Positions 13,601 to 21,978 of a stretch of DNA of 64,000 bases are shown here, piece by piece; position 1 is the stretch's first letter; every line of letters starts with the position of its first letter. The notes under the pieces were generated by a model. The model worked only from the letters and a program-made list of their open reading frames with translations, was not told the DNA's origin and searched no databases. The DNA is from Mytilus edulis (Eukaryota; Mollusca; Bivalvia; Mytilida; Mytilidae), in contig NC_092344.1 of assembly GCF_963676685.1 (NCBI RefSeq), positions 87,760,749 to 87,824,748 on the forward strand, given 5' to 3'. A program made the position numbers and the translations under genes.

Positions 13601-16600
13601 ATAAACCAGCCTCCAGACTTAGCTGCAATTTTTACCTACATTTCATGTGAAACTAACTATGCTTCTGTCTTCATAAGTATAGTTTGAACATTTCTATAAA
13701 TCATTTTTTTTCCAAATCAAAGATCAATAGACGAAAAAGATTAGTAAAACATTAGCGTGGTCAATTCATGTAAAAAGATGTTTCCTGAATTTATTACGGT
13801 CAACATGTTATACACATGTATAAAATTAATTTCCTTGAGGGAGAATAACATGAAATACATTTTATGAGGCAAAATTTTGAGAAAAAATTTTTATCATTCA
13901 AATTTTTCAAAAATTTGTAAGGGTTCCCCGGAACCCAGTGTCTCGCCTACTTTTGCTGTAAATCGCATGCTCAACAAAAATGAGGAAAAAAAATAATAAA
14001 TATATTCCTCTTGACACTATCTTTTGATTGTAAGAAGCTTCTGTCCAAGTTTGGTTAAAAAACAGGATAGTTTATGAATCTGATCAATGTTTTAAAAACT
14101 TTAACTGCAGACTGTATGTAATGTTAACTGGAAAAAAATCTAAGTCCATTTTTTAAAGAGGCTGTCCAATTAAATATCAGGCAAATCCTATGATATGGAT
14201 GGCACAACATAATTTTTTTCCCACTGAATTTTTGGTTCCAATACAATGTTTATATCATACAAAGGATATATATATATGTCAAAGATATTTTTGAATCAAC
14301 AGTGGATGGCTCAGAAAATGATTTTAAAGTTCACTAACAATGCAACAAAATGTTGTACAAAATGAAGAGTTATCTCCCCTTTTCAATGAATTTTCAGTGC
14401 TTTCTATGTATTTTTTTTCTCTTTATTTGTTGCAGTTAATAAAAAAACAAAATTTAACTTTGAGAAAGAATGAATTTGTGATATGAAATAGATGAAAAAA
14501 TTTTGAAAACAAAATATGTCATGTGCTATCCACTGCCTGGTTTTTCCATGGACACTCTCTTAAAAGTAAAATATGGAAAAAATGGATGTATTTTTTTTAC
14601 AAAATTTACATCTGGATACTCTCTAATGATCATAAACAAGCTTCTGTCCAAGTTTGGTACAAATCCAGGATAGTTTAAGAAAGATATTAAAATCTAAAAA
14701 ACTTTAACCACAGAGTGAATGTAATGTTTCCGTGCAGAAAAAACTAAGTCCATTTAAAAGTAAAAAACGGATAAGATGGATTTATTTTTTAACAAAATTT
14801 ACTTCTGGACACTATGTTATGATCATAAACAAGCTTCTGTCCAAGTTTGGTACAAACCAGGATAGATTAAGAAAGTTATTAAAATTTTAAAAACTTTAAG
14901 CACAGAGTGAATGTAATGTTTCCGCGCAGAAAAACTAAGTCCATTTATAAGTAAAATACAGAAAAAAATCGAATTTTAGTTTTACAAAATTTACTTCTGG
15001 TTACTATCTTATAATCATAAACAAGCTTCTGTCCAAATTTGGTAGAAATCTGGATAGTTTAAGAAAGTTATTAAAATTTCAAAAACTCCAACCACAGAGT
15101 GAATATTTGTGGACGCCGCCGCCGATGGAATGTAGGATCGCTTAGTCTCGCTTTTCGACTAAAGTCGAAGGCTCGACAATAACAAAAGTCAAACTCTTAA
15201 TGAAAAAATCTTGTTACTATAAAAAAAAAAAAAAATGTTAAGATATTGAAATGAATGTATGGTTACACCCCTGTGATCATGTATGTATGGTCACAACACT
15301 GTGATCATGCATGTATGATCACACACCAGTGTTGTGACCATACATACATGTTCACAGGGGTGTAACCATACATACATGGTCACAAAAAAGTTTGTTGGCA
15401 ATGGAAAGCCTTTTTTTTCAGAAGAAAACTAATGACAATGCTATTGTTACATCCTATGATCTAAACATTTCCATTTTCTAGAATTCTTAATAAACTCTTA
15501 ATCTAAAAAATTCTCTGTTTAATGTACATTTTTTGGTAATTAATACTTGAATCAATAAATTTTAAAATACTTGAACAACCATTCATTTCAACTTGAAAAG
15601 CTTTTTTTTTCTCAATGCTACATTGTAACCTGTTGTTCAGTGGTTGTTGTTTATTGATGTGGTTCATGAGTGGTCCTTGTCTTGTTTTTACATATAGATG
15701 AGACAGTTGTTTTTCATGTTTGAATTGTTTTACACATGTCACTTTAAGGCCCTTAATAACTTGCTGTTCGGTGTGAGCCAAGGTGTTGTGTTGAAAGCTG
15801 TACCTTCACCTATAATGGTTTACTTTTATAAACTGTTTCTTGGATGTAGAGTTGTCTCATTGGCACTCATACCACATCTTCTTATATCTATGTATTTAAA
15901 AAAAAAAAAACGTGTTTATACACATACAACATTAAATTTATCCCATTTTCTGTAATCATAGCCACTTATTCTTGATGGTTTGCCAGCTTCATCTTTAGAC
16001 TTTTTCACTTTTTTCTTTTTCTTTTTGAACATGCAGTTCCTTACAGGTGGCATCTCCTATGAAACATAAAGTAGTACATGTATGTGTTAATAATTATTTT
16101 TTTGCAGTATCAACACATGGATCAAACATAAATACATGAAAATATAAATATTATTATAATACTGATCAATACTGGCTTCTGTACATGTATTTCCTGATTT
16201 TCACAAAAAATAAATGTTTAAATATATAGATTTATTTCATTATGTCCATCTGATTATATTGTCTAAGATACAAGGAACTTGCACACATGATAAGACAAGT
16301 ATAGAATAACTAATCGAAGAATTCAAATAGAGAAAAATATTCAACGAGTGACCGAACAACACATTAATTCATGAATACGTGTAGCGCATGAGTTAATTAT
16401 CAGTGTTGTTCCGTCATGAGTGAAATTATAGGTTTTTATTTAACTGGGAAATCAATGTAATTCATTGCAACCAATGTAATAAAAACATTTAATTCCTGAA
16501 GTTAAATTGAACTTCTAAAGATAAAGACTATCATATTATATATCATACTCATAGTCTATCAGTTTTTTGTTTCATATCAAGTTTTTTAGTTCTTCCAAGA

Positions 16601-18388
16601 AATGGTTTTACCCATAATAAGGATGAACATGCACCCAAAACCATTGGAAATTTCATCTGGTCTACAAAAGAGCACAACAAAACTTTAACATGCACACACA
16701 AGAATGGCAGTGTCTGCACGTCTGTGAAAGAAATTGATTTCTCACAGAGGTTTCAAGATTTGATATGTTAAAATTTCGACTTTGACGTTTAATTCCCGAT
16801 CATATGACAGGTTGAGGGTATGCCTAGCCTATGAATGCCAAATTGGCTACTCCTCACAGCATACGTGCAGACACTGCCAACAAGAATATGGTCCAGGACA
16901 ACCAGTATAAGACCTTATGGGCATATCGCTATTTGGGAATCTGCAACACTTCAACTATACGTCATACAAATATCACTTTTCCCTTTGTGGCAGCAGACCT
17001 TTTCTCTTGTGACATCAACATTCTACAGGGAATTCTGTGATGTCCAGCAATGGTATACAAATAGTGATAAGGTGTATAGGGTGGGTCTCATTGGGGTCTA
17101 AGCGTGACGCTGGATTGCCGATTTTTTGTAAGCGTGACACGTGAAAGTCAAATTATTGTGCCGTGAAAATGGGAAATGAGGTCTAGCGGGACACGGGAAA
17201 TTACAAAAAAAATGAGAATTGCTTACGTACATAGTGGAAGCAGGATACTGGAAACTAACATAACAGTAAGCGAGATCCGGGATCAGAACCCCCAATGAGA
17301 CCCCCTATAGGGGCCAACAGACCTATCTATAAGGGTATCAGGTCCGTTCGCACCCAATACACTTTCGCACCTCGCACGTTCGCGCCCAAGGTCCGTTCGC
17401 ACTCTACATGTTTGCGCCCAATTTTAATTCAAATTCCAGTTGAATAATTGGAAAATCATGATTGTTGTTTTAAATTGCTTTGGTGTAAATACTGAATGTA
17501 TTTATAGCTTGGTATGAGTAAAACATTGAAGATTTTAAATGAAAAACACAAAAGATAATTGTTTTTAACAGCTTGGTCCCTTTGATCTGAAACAATGAAA
17601 CAACAAAATATAGCAATACCCTATTATAACCAAAATATGATAAAATTTATTCAACACACAAAAAAAAAAAACGTAGTCAGAATCTCACTTTATTTAGAAA
17701 CAAGTCAATGAAACAAACATGACAAAGTTATAGAAATACACTGACCAAAACATGATTAATTAACAGCTATTCAACACAAAATAAAACGTTGACAGAGTCC
17801 CACTTTATTTAGATAGGATTATTATTTTTTTTAACAATACATATCCAAAACATGATGAAGATTCATTCAACACCAAAAAAAAATGCTGTCTCACTTTATC
17901 AGTTTGAGACTATGACAACAATTATGCTTATAAGAATACACTTGCCAAAACTTGATTACAAAGTTATTATAAACACAAAACCAATTAAAATTAGGCGCGA
18001 ACATGTAGGGTGCGAACGGACTTTGGATGCGAACATGTAGGGTTGCGAACGGACTTTGGGTGCGAACATGTAGGGTGCGAAAGTTAAAGGGGGTGAACAT
18101 GAGTGGGTGCGAACGTGAATGGTCGCGAACGGACCCGGATTCATCTATAAGCTATAATTCATTAATTGCTTCAGTTCAGTATACAATGAGCGTGAATAAG
18201 ATCAAAAGATATCTTTATTTCTATACCATGACTTTATTTGGCTTTTGCTTCAAAACATCAGATTCTTTCTTCTTAACTTCCTCTTCCCAGTTGTTCATAT
18301 CTTTGAGATATTCCTCCAGTTCACCCTGATTCTGTCGAACTTGTTGTTGGAGGTTGAACATTTTCATTTCGTGATCTGTTGACGCCAT
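1509..18388 (-). CDS. RPAP3: RNA polymerase II-associated protein 3 (ten coding exons)
   Basis: RPAP3 is a subunit of the R2TP/PAQosome co-chaperone that brings HSP90 and HSP70 to RNA polymerase II and PIKK assembly. Exons in transcription order: 18388-18227, 16056-15928, 13374-13258, 12561-12434, 6348-6156, 5735-5634, 4960-4556, 4127-4030, 1948-1854, 1600-1509. Every junction has AG/GT borders and the phases join, giving about 506 residues. Residues 1-54 match the N-terminal helix seen before the NWE motif. Residues about 86-97 contain SGYDYRKWDKFNV, the conserved SYDYxxW motif. Residues 137-243 are one TPR block (NRAMALLKQEKYGAAEADC, LGAARFELKKFDTAKDAFEK). Residues about 390-500 are the RPAP3_C domain (YPKLFGQFLDAEIV, LAKVKRFNMTVMFF). 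Vertebrate RPAP3 is about 665 residues with two TPR blocks, whereas this model has one, as in some invertebrates. The start is the ATG in exon 1. Identity is secure; unseen alternative exons are possible. Confidence 0.95.
1854..1948 (-). CDS. RPAP3: RPAP3 coding exon 9 (RPAP3_C domain)
   Basis: It completes the split proline codon 445 and encodes AEEDFYTCMCHLAKVKRFNM then TVMFFSKKEKS, equivalent to the LSELKRFDMAVMFMSETEK segment of vertebrate RPAP3. It ends in phase 1. Confidence 0.92.
2601..2640 (+). other. Hammerhead-like remnant of a Penelope-type element
   Basis: CTGAAGA is followed by GGCC-ATA-GGCC and then GAAACGTC, the order of hammerhead core, stem II, GAAA and cleavage site. Stem III would be two base pairs with no loop and stem I pairs at only one position, so I do not expect self-cleavage. 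Similar motifs occur in Penelope-like retroelements. It lies in RPAP3 intron 8. Confidence 0.25.
2695..3950. mobile_element. Candidate non-autonomous element with GGCCACACCAATTT ends
   Basis: AAGGCCACACCAATTT at the left end is inverted at the right end (3936-3950). The outer 80 bases recur in the opposite orientation near 21480-21575 (TGGTATGGCCTTA end), so the end belongs to a dispersed family. No coding capacity or clear target duplication is visible. It fills about 60% of RPAP3 intron 8. Confidence 0.4.
4030..4127 (-). CDS. RPAP3: RPAP3 coding exon 8 (RPAP3_C domain)
   Basis: It encodes residues 413-444, KINPVDYPKLFGQFLDAEIV followed by LNMLNVFKNFFI. This aligns with the QIEPSLYPKLF region of vertebrate RPAP3. 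It ends in phase 2 at a GTAAG donor. Confidence 0.92.
4556..4960 (-). CDS. RPAP3: RPAP3 coding exon 7
   Basis: It encodes residues 278-412. It opens with KPLVRIQIEEIGG, matching the KPLKKVIIEE motif of RPAP3, runs through a Ser-rich disordered stretch, and closes with FQTDYKELKSDLRSFYVYIK, the start of the C-terminal domain. The donor is GTAAGC. Confidence 0.9.
5634..5735 (-). CDS. RPAP3: RPAP3 coding exon 6 (linker)
   Basis: It encodes residues 244-277, a charged low-complexity linker (ELTKDKMVEQKDMAKSPDEG), phase 0 at both ends. The sequence is not conserved; it is accepted because of its splice sites and because it joins exons 5 and 7 in frame. Confidence 0.75.
6156..6348 (-). CDS. RPAP3: RPAP3 coding exon 5 (rest of TPR block)
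   Basis: After completing the split lysine codon 179 it encodes residues 180-243, including AYLRLGAARFELKKFDTAKD and EKALRLEPQNKTAQKELERI. The intron before it, 6349-12433, is the repeat-filled one. Confidence 0.93.
6596..6953. repeat. 54-bp minisatellite, left part of array
   Basis: There are about 6.6 copies of a 54-bp unit containing ATTACTTTGGTGAATCTTC and ACTTTCATGCATACAAAT. The copies are almost identical. The array stops at CCCTTAAC where the hAT-type element begins and resumes at 10633. Confidence 0.95.
8091..10148. mobile_element. Harbinger-like non-autonomous element nested in the hAT element
   Basis: The ends are TGCCCGCGTCACACTGTCCC and its inverse complement, a perfect inverted repeat of at least 28 bp. 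TAA flanks both sides (8088-8090 and 10149-10151), which fits the 3-bp TWA duplications of PIF/Harbinger elements. Inside the ends lie several hundred bases of degenerate motifs built from ACGATGG and TACGAAG. No transposase is visible; the ORFs read through the repetitive ends. Confidence 0.75.
8512..9068 (+). repeat. Family E dispersed repeat nested in the Harbinger-like element
   Basis: It begins near ATCCCCTCG and ends near CGAGGGGAT, with an inverted end pair and a small ATGCC/GGCAT hairpin just after (about 9041-9056). The body contains GGTCAAGGTCA motifs and two diverged copies of a GTGGACACTCTAAAACC segment. It resembles the internally repetitive families A-C in design. Borders are approximate. 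Confidence 0.45.
10633..11080. repeat. 54-bp minisatellite, right part of array
   Basis: There are about 8.3 further copies of the same 54-bp unit as at 6596-6953. Several copies differ from the left part by CTTCGCCC in place of CTTCACCC. It ends directly at the right inverted repeat of the host element. Confidence 0.95.
11388..11543. repeat. Fold-back element
   Basis: The two halves are inverse complements: TTGTAAAAGCGTTGACCG on the left pairs with CGGTCAACGCTTTTACA on the right, with further pairing outward to ATTGAATAC and inward to GTATGAAGCGC. The centre is GAAGCGCTTCCGCGCTTC. It lies in RPAP3 intron 4, outside the nested stack. Confidence 0.8.
12434..12561 (-). CDS. RPAP3: RPAP3 coding exon 4 (first TPR)
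   Basis: It encodes residues 137-178 (GNDNFKRQDYALAIEAYTKA, PANRAMALLKQE), the first TPR and the start of the second. The GN and NRA residues belong to the carboxylate-clamp pattern used by co-chaperone TPRs to hold the EEVD tail. It ends in phase 2. Confidence 0.92.
13258..13374 (-). CDS. RPAP3: RPAP3 coding exon 3
   Basis: It encodes residues 98-136 (DKELEKIGDQEKSESSEYET, then EEWEMERKKQ), phase 0 at both ends. It is an acidic linker leading into the TPR block, ending with K-E-K as in the LKEKGN entry of TPR co-chaperones. Confidence 0.88.
13911..15177 (+). repeat. Family A Helentron-like repeat, copy 1
   Basis: It starts AAATTTGTAAGGGTTCC and continues with 191-bp tandem units marked by AACTAAGTCCATTTATAAG and AAGCTTCTGTCCAAGTTTGG. 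It ends with GTGGACGCCGCCG, GGAATGTAGGATCGCTTAG and a hairpin at 15154-15169 followed by GGCTCGAC. A second copy lies at 33225-34080. A TTAA-flanked MITE (14158-14559) interrupts this copy. Helentron affiliation is inferred from the layout of tandem units, triplet tract and 3' hairpin. Confidence 0.75.
14158..14559. mobile_element. TTAA-flanked MITE (piggyBac-like), copy 1
   Basis: This 402-bp segment interrupts a 191-bp unit of family A, so its limits are visible by comparison with the uninterrupted copy. The ends GAGGCTGTCCA and TGGACACTCTC are imperfect inverted repeats, flanked by TTAA on both sides. A shorter relative sits inverted at 19907-20113. The TTAA site suggests piggyBac mobilisation, which is inference. 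Confidence 0.65.
15255..15373. repeat. Long inverted repeat, 47-bp arms
   Basis: The arm 15255-15301 and the arm 15327-15373 are inverse complements with one mismatch. The arms contain ATGTATGGTTACACCCCTGTG and GTATGTATGGTCACAACACT. The 25-base loop holds a smaller TGATCAT/ATGATCA inverted pair. It lies in RPAP3 intron 2. Confidence 0.9.
15640..15910 (+). repeat. Retroposon-type dispersed repeat with A-rich tail
   Basis: The segment contains GTTCGGTGTGAGCCAAGG, TATAATGGTTTACTTTTATA and GAGTTGTCTCATTGGCACTC and ends in a run of A at about 15899-15910, as a retroposed copy would. Weak fragments with TTGTCTCATTGGCA also occur near 985. I infer a LINE or SINE 3' end; no coding sequence remains. 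Confidence 0.4.
15928..16056 (-). CDS. RPAP3: RPAP3 coding exon 2
   Basis: It encodes residues 55-97, phase 0 at both ends. A lysine-rich stretch (six K in a row) precedes the conserved SGYDYRKWDKFNV motif, which corresponds to SYDYEAW in vertebrates. Confidence 0.9.
16339..16425. repeat. Small fold-back repeat
   Basis: CGAGTGACCGAACAACAC on the left is inverted as GTGTTGTTCCGTCATGAGTG on the right, and the centre has ATTCATGAATACGTG next to GCGCATGAGTTAAT. It lies in RPAP3 intron 1. Confidence 0.65.
17075..17309. mobile_element. TA-flanked MITE with GGGTCTCATTGGGG ends
   Basis: The left end reads TATAGGGTGGGTCTCATTGG and the right end is the near inverse complement, CCCCAATGAGACCCCCTATA. 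TA at both borders suggests a Tc1/mariner-type origin. There is no coding capacity. Confidence 0.7.
17334..18142. mobile_element. Mutator-like MITE with GTTCGCACCC arrays
   Basis: The 9-bp sequence ATCTATAAG occurs directly before (17325-17333) and directly after (18143-18151). The ends share GGTCCGTTCGC in inverted orientation, and both subterminal regions carry repeated GTTCGCACCC and ACATGTTCGC motifs. A 9-bp duplication fits Mutator-like elements. It lies in RPAP3 intron 1, about 85 bases from exon 1. The ORFs across the arrays are artefacts. Confidence 0.7.
18227..18388 (-). CDS. RPAP3: RPAP3 coding exon 1
   Basis: It encodes residues 1-54 from the initiating ATG at 18388-18386 and ends in phase 0 before a GTATAG donor. 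The segment contains QVRQNQGELEEYLKDMNNWE, matching the N-terminal amphipathic helix of RPAP3 proteins. Confidence 0.9.
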
Positions 18389-18550
18389 TATGCGGTCCTA
18401 TATGTGTTTACTCGTTTTCAATGCAATTATACAATGCAGGAGCCGCTAACATAAGAAAAACAAACTAATTAAAGTTTCTAGAATTTTCACATGGGCGCAG
18501 ACATGTTAGATTGACACATGCGTAATGATGTTTCTAATGTCAACAACAAA

Positions 18551-18560
18551 ACCGGAAGTG
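18551..18560 (+). promoter_or_regulatory. ETS/GABP-type site in the RPAP3 promoter
   Basis: ACCGGAAGTG is the consensus ETS-family site and lies about 163 bases upstream of the RPAP3 start codon. Such sites are common in housekeeping promoters. No TATA box is evident. Binding is inferred. Confidence 0.45.
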
Positions 18561-18761
18561 AAATAAAAACAGCTGCCACCGGTGCATACCGGCCAAGTGT
18601 TGACCTTTCCTGTCCTAGTACCTGGACACTGGACTGACATTAAATCATAAATATTCAAAAACAGCTAGATAAAGAGATTCTAAGCAGGTACACATATTTG
18701 ATCAACAAAATAATATTCTGGACATGACACATGGACCCCCCTTTTCAGTACAAGATATGAG

Positions 18762-18949
18762 AATGCATGTGAATGTGGTTAAAGGACTTAATGTACTTCA
18801 AGGGAATGTTCCATTACACTGAGATCTACATGCATAGCAATATAACTCAGGATGTTGTTGAATTATTCACCTCATTCATTATGTTGATCCTTTTACGGAT
18901 AAATAGTTCCAAATAGATGCCAAGCAGCCAATAAACAATCACTACCATA
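18762..18949 (+). repeat. 188-bp direct duplication, copy 1
   Basis: This segment recurs at 20698-20885 with only two differences seen. It starts AATGCATGTGAATGTGG and ends AACAATCACTACCATA. The high identity suggests a recent event. Confidence 0.9.
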
Positions 18950-19906
18950 ATTTCTATGCAGGCCTTTTTTTTTTGGAAAAAAGAGAAAATTCAGCCATTT
19001 GATTTTAATTGCATGATTGTTATTTTTTTCTACCCTGTAATCACAAGGTGATGCTACGGTTATCCAAATAATTATGATTTATTGAAAGGCGATTATACAT
19101 TTTTCTTTGGTCACTGTCTTAAAGTTACAGCGTTTTAAAGCATCAAAGCAAAACATCATATTAACCTTTCAAGATGTAAAAATTATTAGGACTATTGTTA
19201 ATTGTATTTCAAATACCGGTAATTAAGACGTCTTGAAAGTCTATTTGATCATTTCTTTCTTTTTTGTGACGCCTTCCTACATACATGTAGCCATTCCACA
19301 ACTCGGCCGAATCTGTACCCTCATCTTAGATAAAAGGAGAGTAGCGGATTCTTATGAGGATTGCTGAGTGCCTACATTGTACGTTGCCTGACAGGAAAAA
19401 ATAAAATAAAAAGCCTTTCAAGACGTCCATGATGTCATAATTATTTGGACTTATGCTGCCCACATCCAAGTTTATGTTAGTTATACGTCCTTGTGCTGTC
19501 AGAGCTTAACATATAATATTGCTATCTCCATTTAAATGAAACTGACAGAAAACAATGTCAAATTATACATTTCAGATCTATCATATATTGTCTGCACTTG
19601 CACATTCAATATCATATCATCAATTGTGAAATACAGTGATTGATCCAGAAATGTTCATAAGAGGGGGCCCCACTGACTGCCTTAGAGAGGCCAAGCTCCA
19701 GTCATGCTTCAATAATTCCCTAAATAATTAATCAATTTTTCCAACAAAAAGGGGGGGGGGGGTCTCATAGATGTTTTTCTTGTGCATATATTGCTCAGAA
19801 CGATTCAAACGCATGTGTGATAAATCGATTTGTTAATAAAAGATAAAAAATTGGGATGCCAACATGAAGTTGTGTCAGATCATTGCATAGGACAAGTAGT
19901 TATTAA

Positions 19907-20113
19907 GAGGGTGTCCATGGAAAAACCAGGCAGTAGATGGCACATGACATATTTTGTTTTCAAAATTTTTTCATCTATTTCAAAAAAAAACTTTGACATA
20001 TATATCCTTTGTATGATATAAACATTGCATTGGAACCAAAAATTCAGTGGGAAAAAAATTATGTTGTGCCATCCATATCATAGGATTTGCCTGATATTTA
20101 CTTGGACAGCCTC
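19907..20113. mobile_element. TTAA-flanked MITE (piggyBac-like), copy 2, internally deleted
   Basis: It is an inverted relative of 14158-14559. Both ends match (GAGGGTGTCCATGG and TTGGACAGCCTC) and TTAA lies on both sides, but about 190 bp of the middle is missing, leaving 207 bp. Confidence 0.7.
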
Positions 20114-20286
20114 TTAAACACACAGTGATTTAAAATGGATTTCGTTTTACTTATGAAGACCTGTTATAGGAGACAAAATAAAAAATCTTTCGTTAGACGA
20201 CCACGATCACACCAGTACTCGTTAGAACCATTGTCATCTTGATCATTGTTTCAACAGACAAAGTCCGAGATTAATCTGACATACAA

Positions 20287-20361
20287 GGGCTGTTTTGCCA
20301 GACAAGATATGGTGTTGTTGTCCAACGGCCCCAGCTTGTCTGGCAAAACAGCCGTTGGACA
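20287..20361. repeat. Inverted repeats with two competing hairpins
   Basis: GGCTGTTTTGCCAGACAAG at 20288-20306 is perfectly inverted at 20335-20353. A second pair, GTCCAACGGC and GCCGTTGGAC, overlaps the right arm, so the two hairpins cannot form at once. No function is known to me. Confidence 0.7.
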
Positions 20362-20697
20362 TCAGAGTTATCTCAGAGTGAGACTACAACAGACATAGAT
20401 AGATCTATCTGTCTTGGATAAAATTGATATCAAATTCACATGCTTTAAAAAAAAAAAGATAAATCTTATTTTGATGAAAACCCAGATTCCCATTGTTAGT
20501 CTATTGACATGCACTCAGAACTCTTTTGTAATGGAAATTTAAGAGTTCCAACATTTGAGACCAAAGTGGTGGTATTGGGATTGACCTGCAAATAATAATT
20601 AGGGATGTATTATTGTTGCATCTTGCAACCACTTCCAGTTTGAAATACAATGCAGGTTTCAGGCGCAAAAGGAAAATATATTTTGCCAAATCAGAAT

Positions 20698-20885
20698 AAT
20701 GCATGTGAATGTGGTTAAAGGACTTAATGTACTTTAAGGGAATGTTCCATTACACTGAGATCTACATGCATAGCAATATAACTCAGGATGTTGTTGAATT
20801 ATTCACCTCACTCATTATGTTGATCCTTTTACGGATAAATAGTTCCAAATAGATGCCAAGCAGCCAATAAACAATCACTACCATA
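20698..20885 (+). repeat. 188-bp direct duplication, copy 2
   Basis: It is the partner of 18762-18949, in the same orientation, 1936 bp downstream. No coding sequence, primer-binding site or matching flanking duplication supports a complete LTR element between the copies. Confidence 0.9.
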
Positions 20886-21199
20886 TAATGAAAACAACTG
20901 TATCAAAGATATTTAATATTTTTCAAGGGCATTTTAAAAAAAATATATACACATATTTTAATTGTATTCCATACAATATATTTACCTAACTAACATAATT
21001 CCTCTTGCTAAACTTCATCCGCTATGCTTCCTTAATATATATACATGTGTGAATTGAGATGAAAGTTCACGCAGTTAAAGCTTATTTGACGAAAATAATT
21101 AAAATTATACTAAACCAAAGCGAACCAGAAAGTTGGGTATGGTATGGACTGAACAACATGCACAAATACATCAAATTATATGCATAAGATAAAATTGAG

Positions 21200-21335
21200 A
21201 ATGGAAATGGGGAATATGCCAAAGAGACAACAACCCGACCATAGAAAAAAACGACAGCAGAAGGTCACCAACAGGTCTTCAATGTAGCGAGAAATTCCCG
21301 CACCCGGAGGCATCCTTCAGCTGGCCCCTAAACAA
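21200..21335 (+). repeat. Dispersed retroelement fragment
   Basis: It contains GAATGGAAATGGGGAAT, AAAGAGACAACAAC, GGTCTTCAATG and CAGCTGGCCCCTAAAC. A diverged copy in the same orientation lies at 30575-30725. I cannot assign its class from the fragment. Confidence 0.55.
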
Positions 21336-21978
21336 ATATAAGAGCATGTTTCTCCTCCTTTTTCTTTGAAATTGCCAAGTTTTAACATGTGCAAAAATTT
21401 CTAAATTACACAATTTAAAAAAAAATATGCCGCTCGCTCCACTTGTAGAGCACCCACCTCAACAAAACTCATTTTCAAGAAATATATACAATCAAAAAAT
21501 TTTGCTTGCTCGTCCCAAATGTTTTGGAGCTTTTGTCCAAAGAACTATTAATCAAATTGGTATGGCCTTATTCTGGTGTACATGTATCTGTTAGTTGTCT
21601 AGCCTTCAGACAATCTAGTCAATTTGTATGTCCTTTTATCCTGTCAATGTTTTTGCCTGTAAGTGGAATCACAGATGTTTGGGCCATAGACATTTTTTTC
21701 AATCTTTTTTGTGACTAAATGTTTAATTGAAATATATTATTTCAGAAACAAAATTTTTTTCAGTTTCTCTTAATTTCGTTAAATCTTTTTTGTCAAACTA
21801 AATGTTTAACGTAATATTATATTTCAGAGACAAAATCTCTTCAAGTTTCTTTTTAATTATGTAAAATGAATGTGGTCTTGCTTCCATTGATACAATCTTG
21901 CTGTTATTGTACATGTAATATCATATATACATGTACCATTTTACATTGTAGGAGCAAGATCACATTAAATAACTAACC

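Noticed and set aside
16831-17101. Two overlapping ORFs in RPAP3 intron 1
   Set aside because: They overlap in different frames without any recognised motif; the right end matches repetitive sequence near 52800-52910.
18762-20885. Complete LTR retrotransposon between the 188-bp repeats
   Set aside because: No coding domains, no primer-binding site and no matching flanking duplication are visible.
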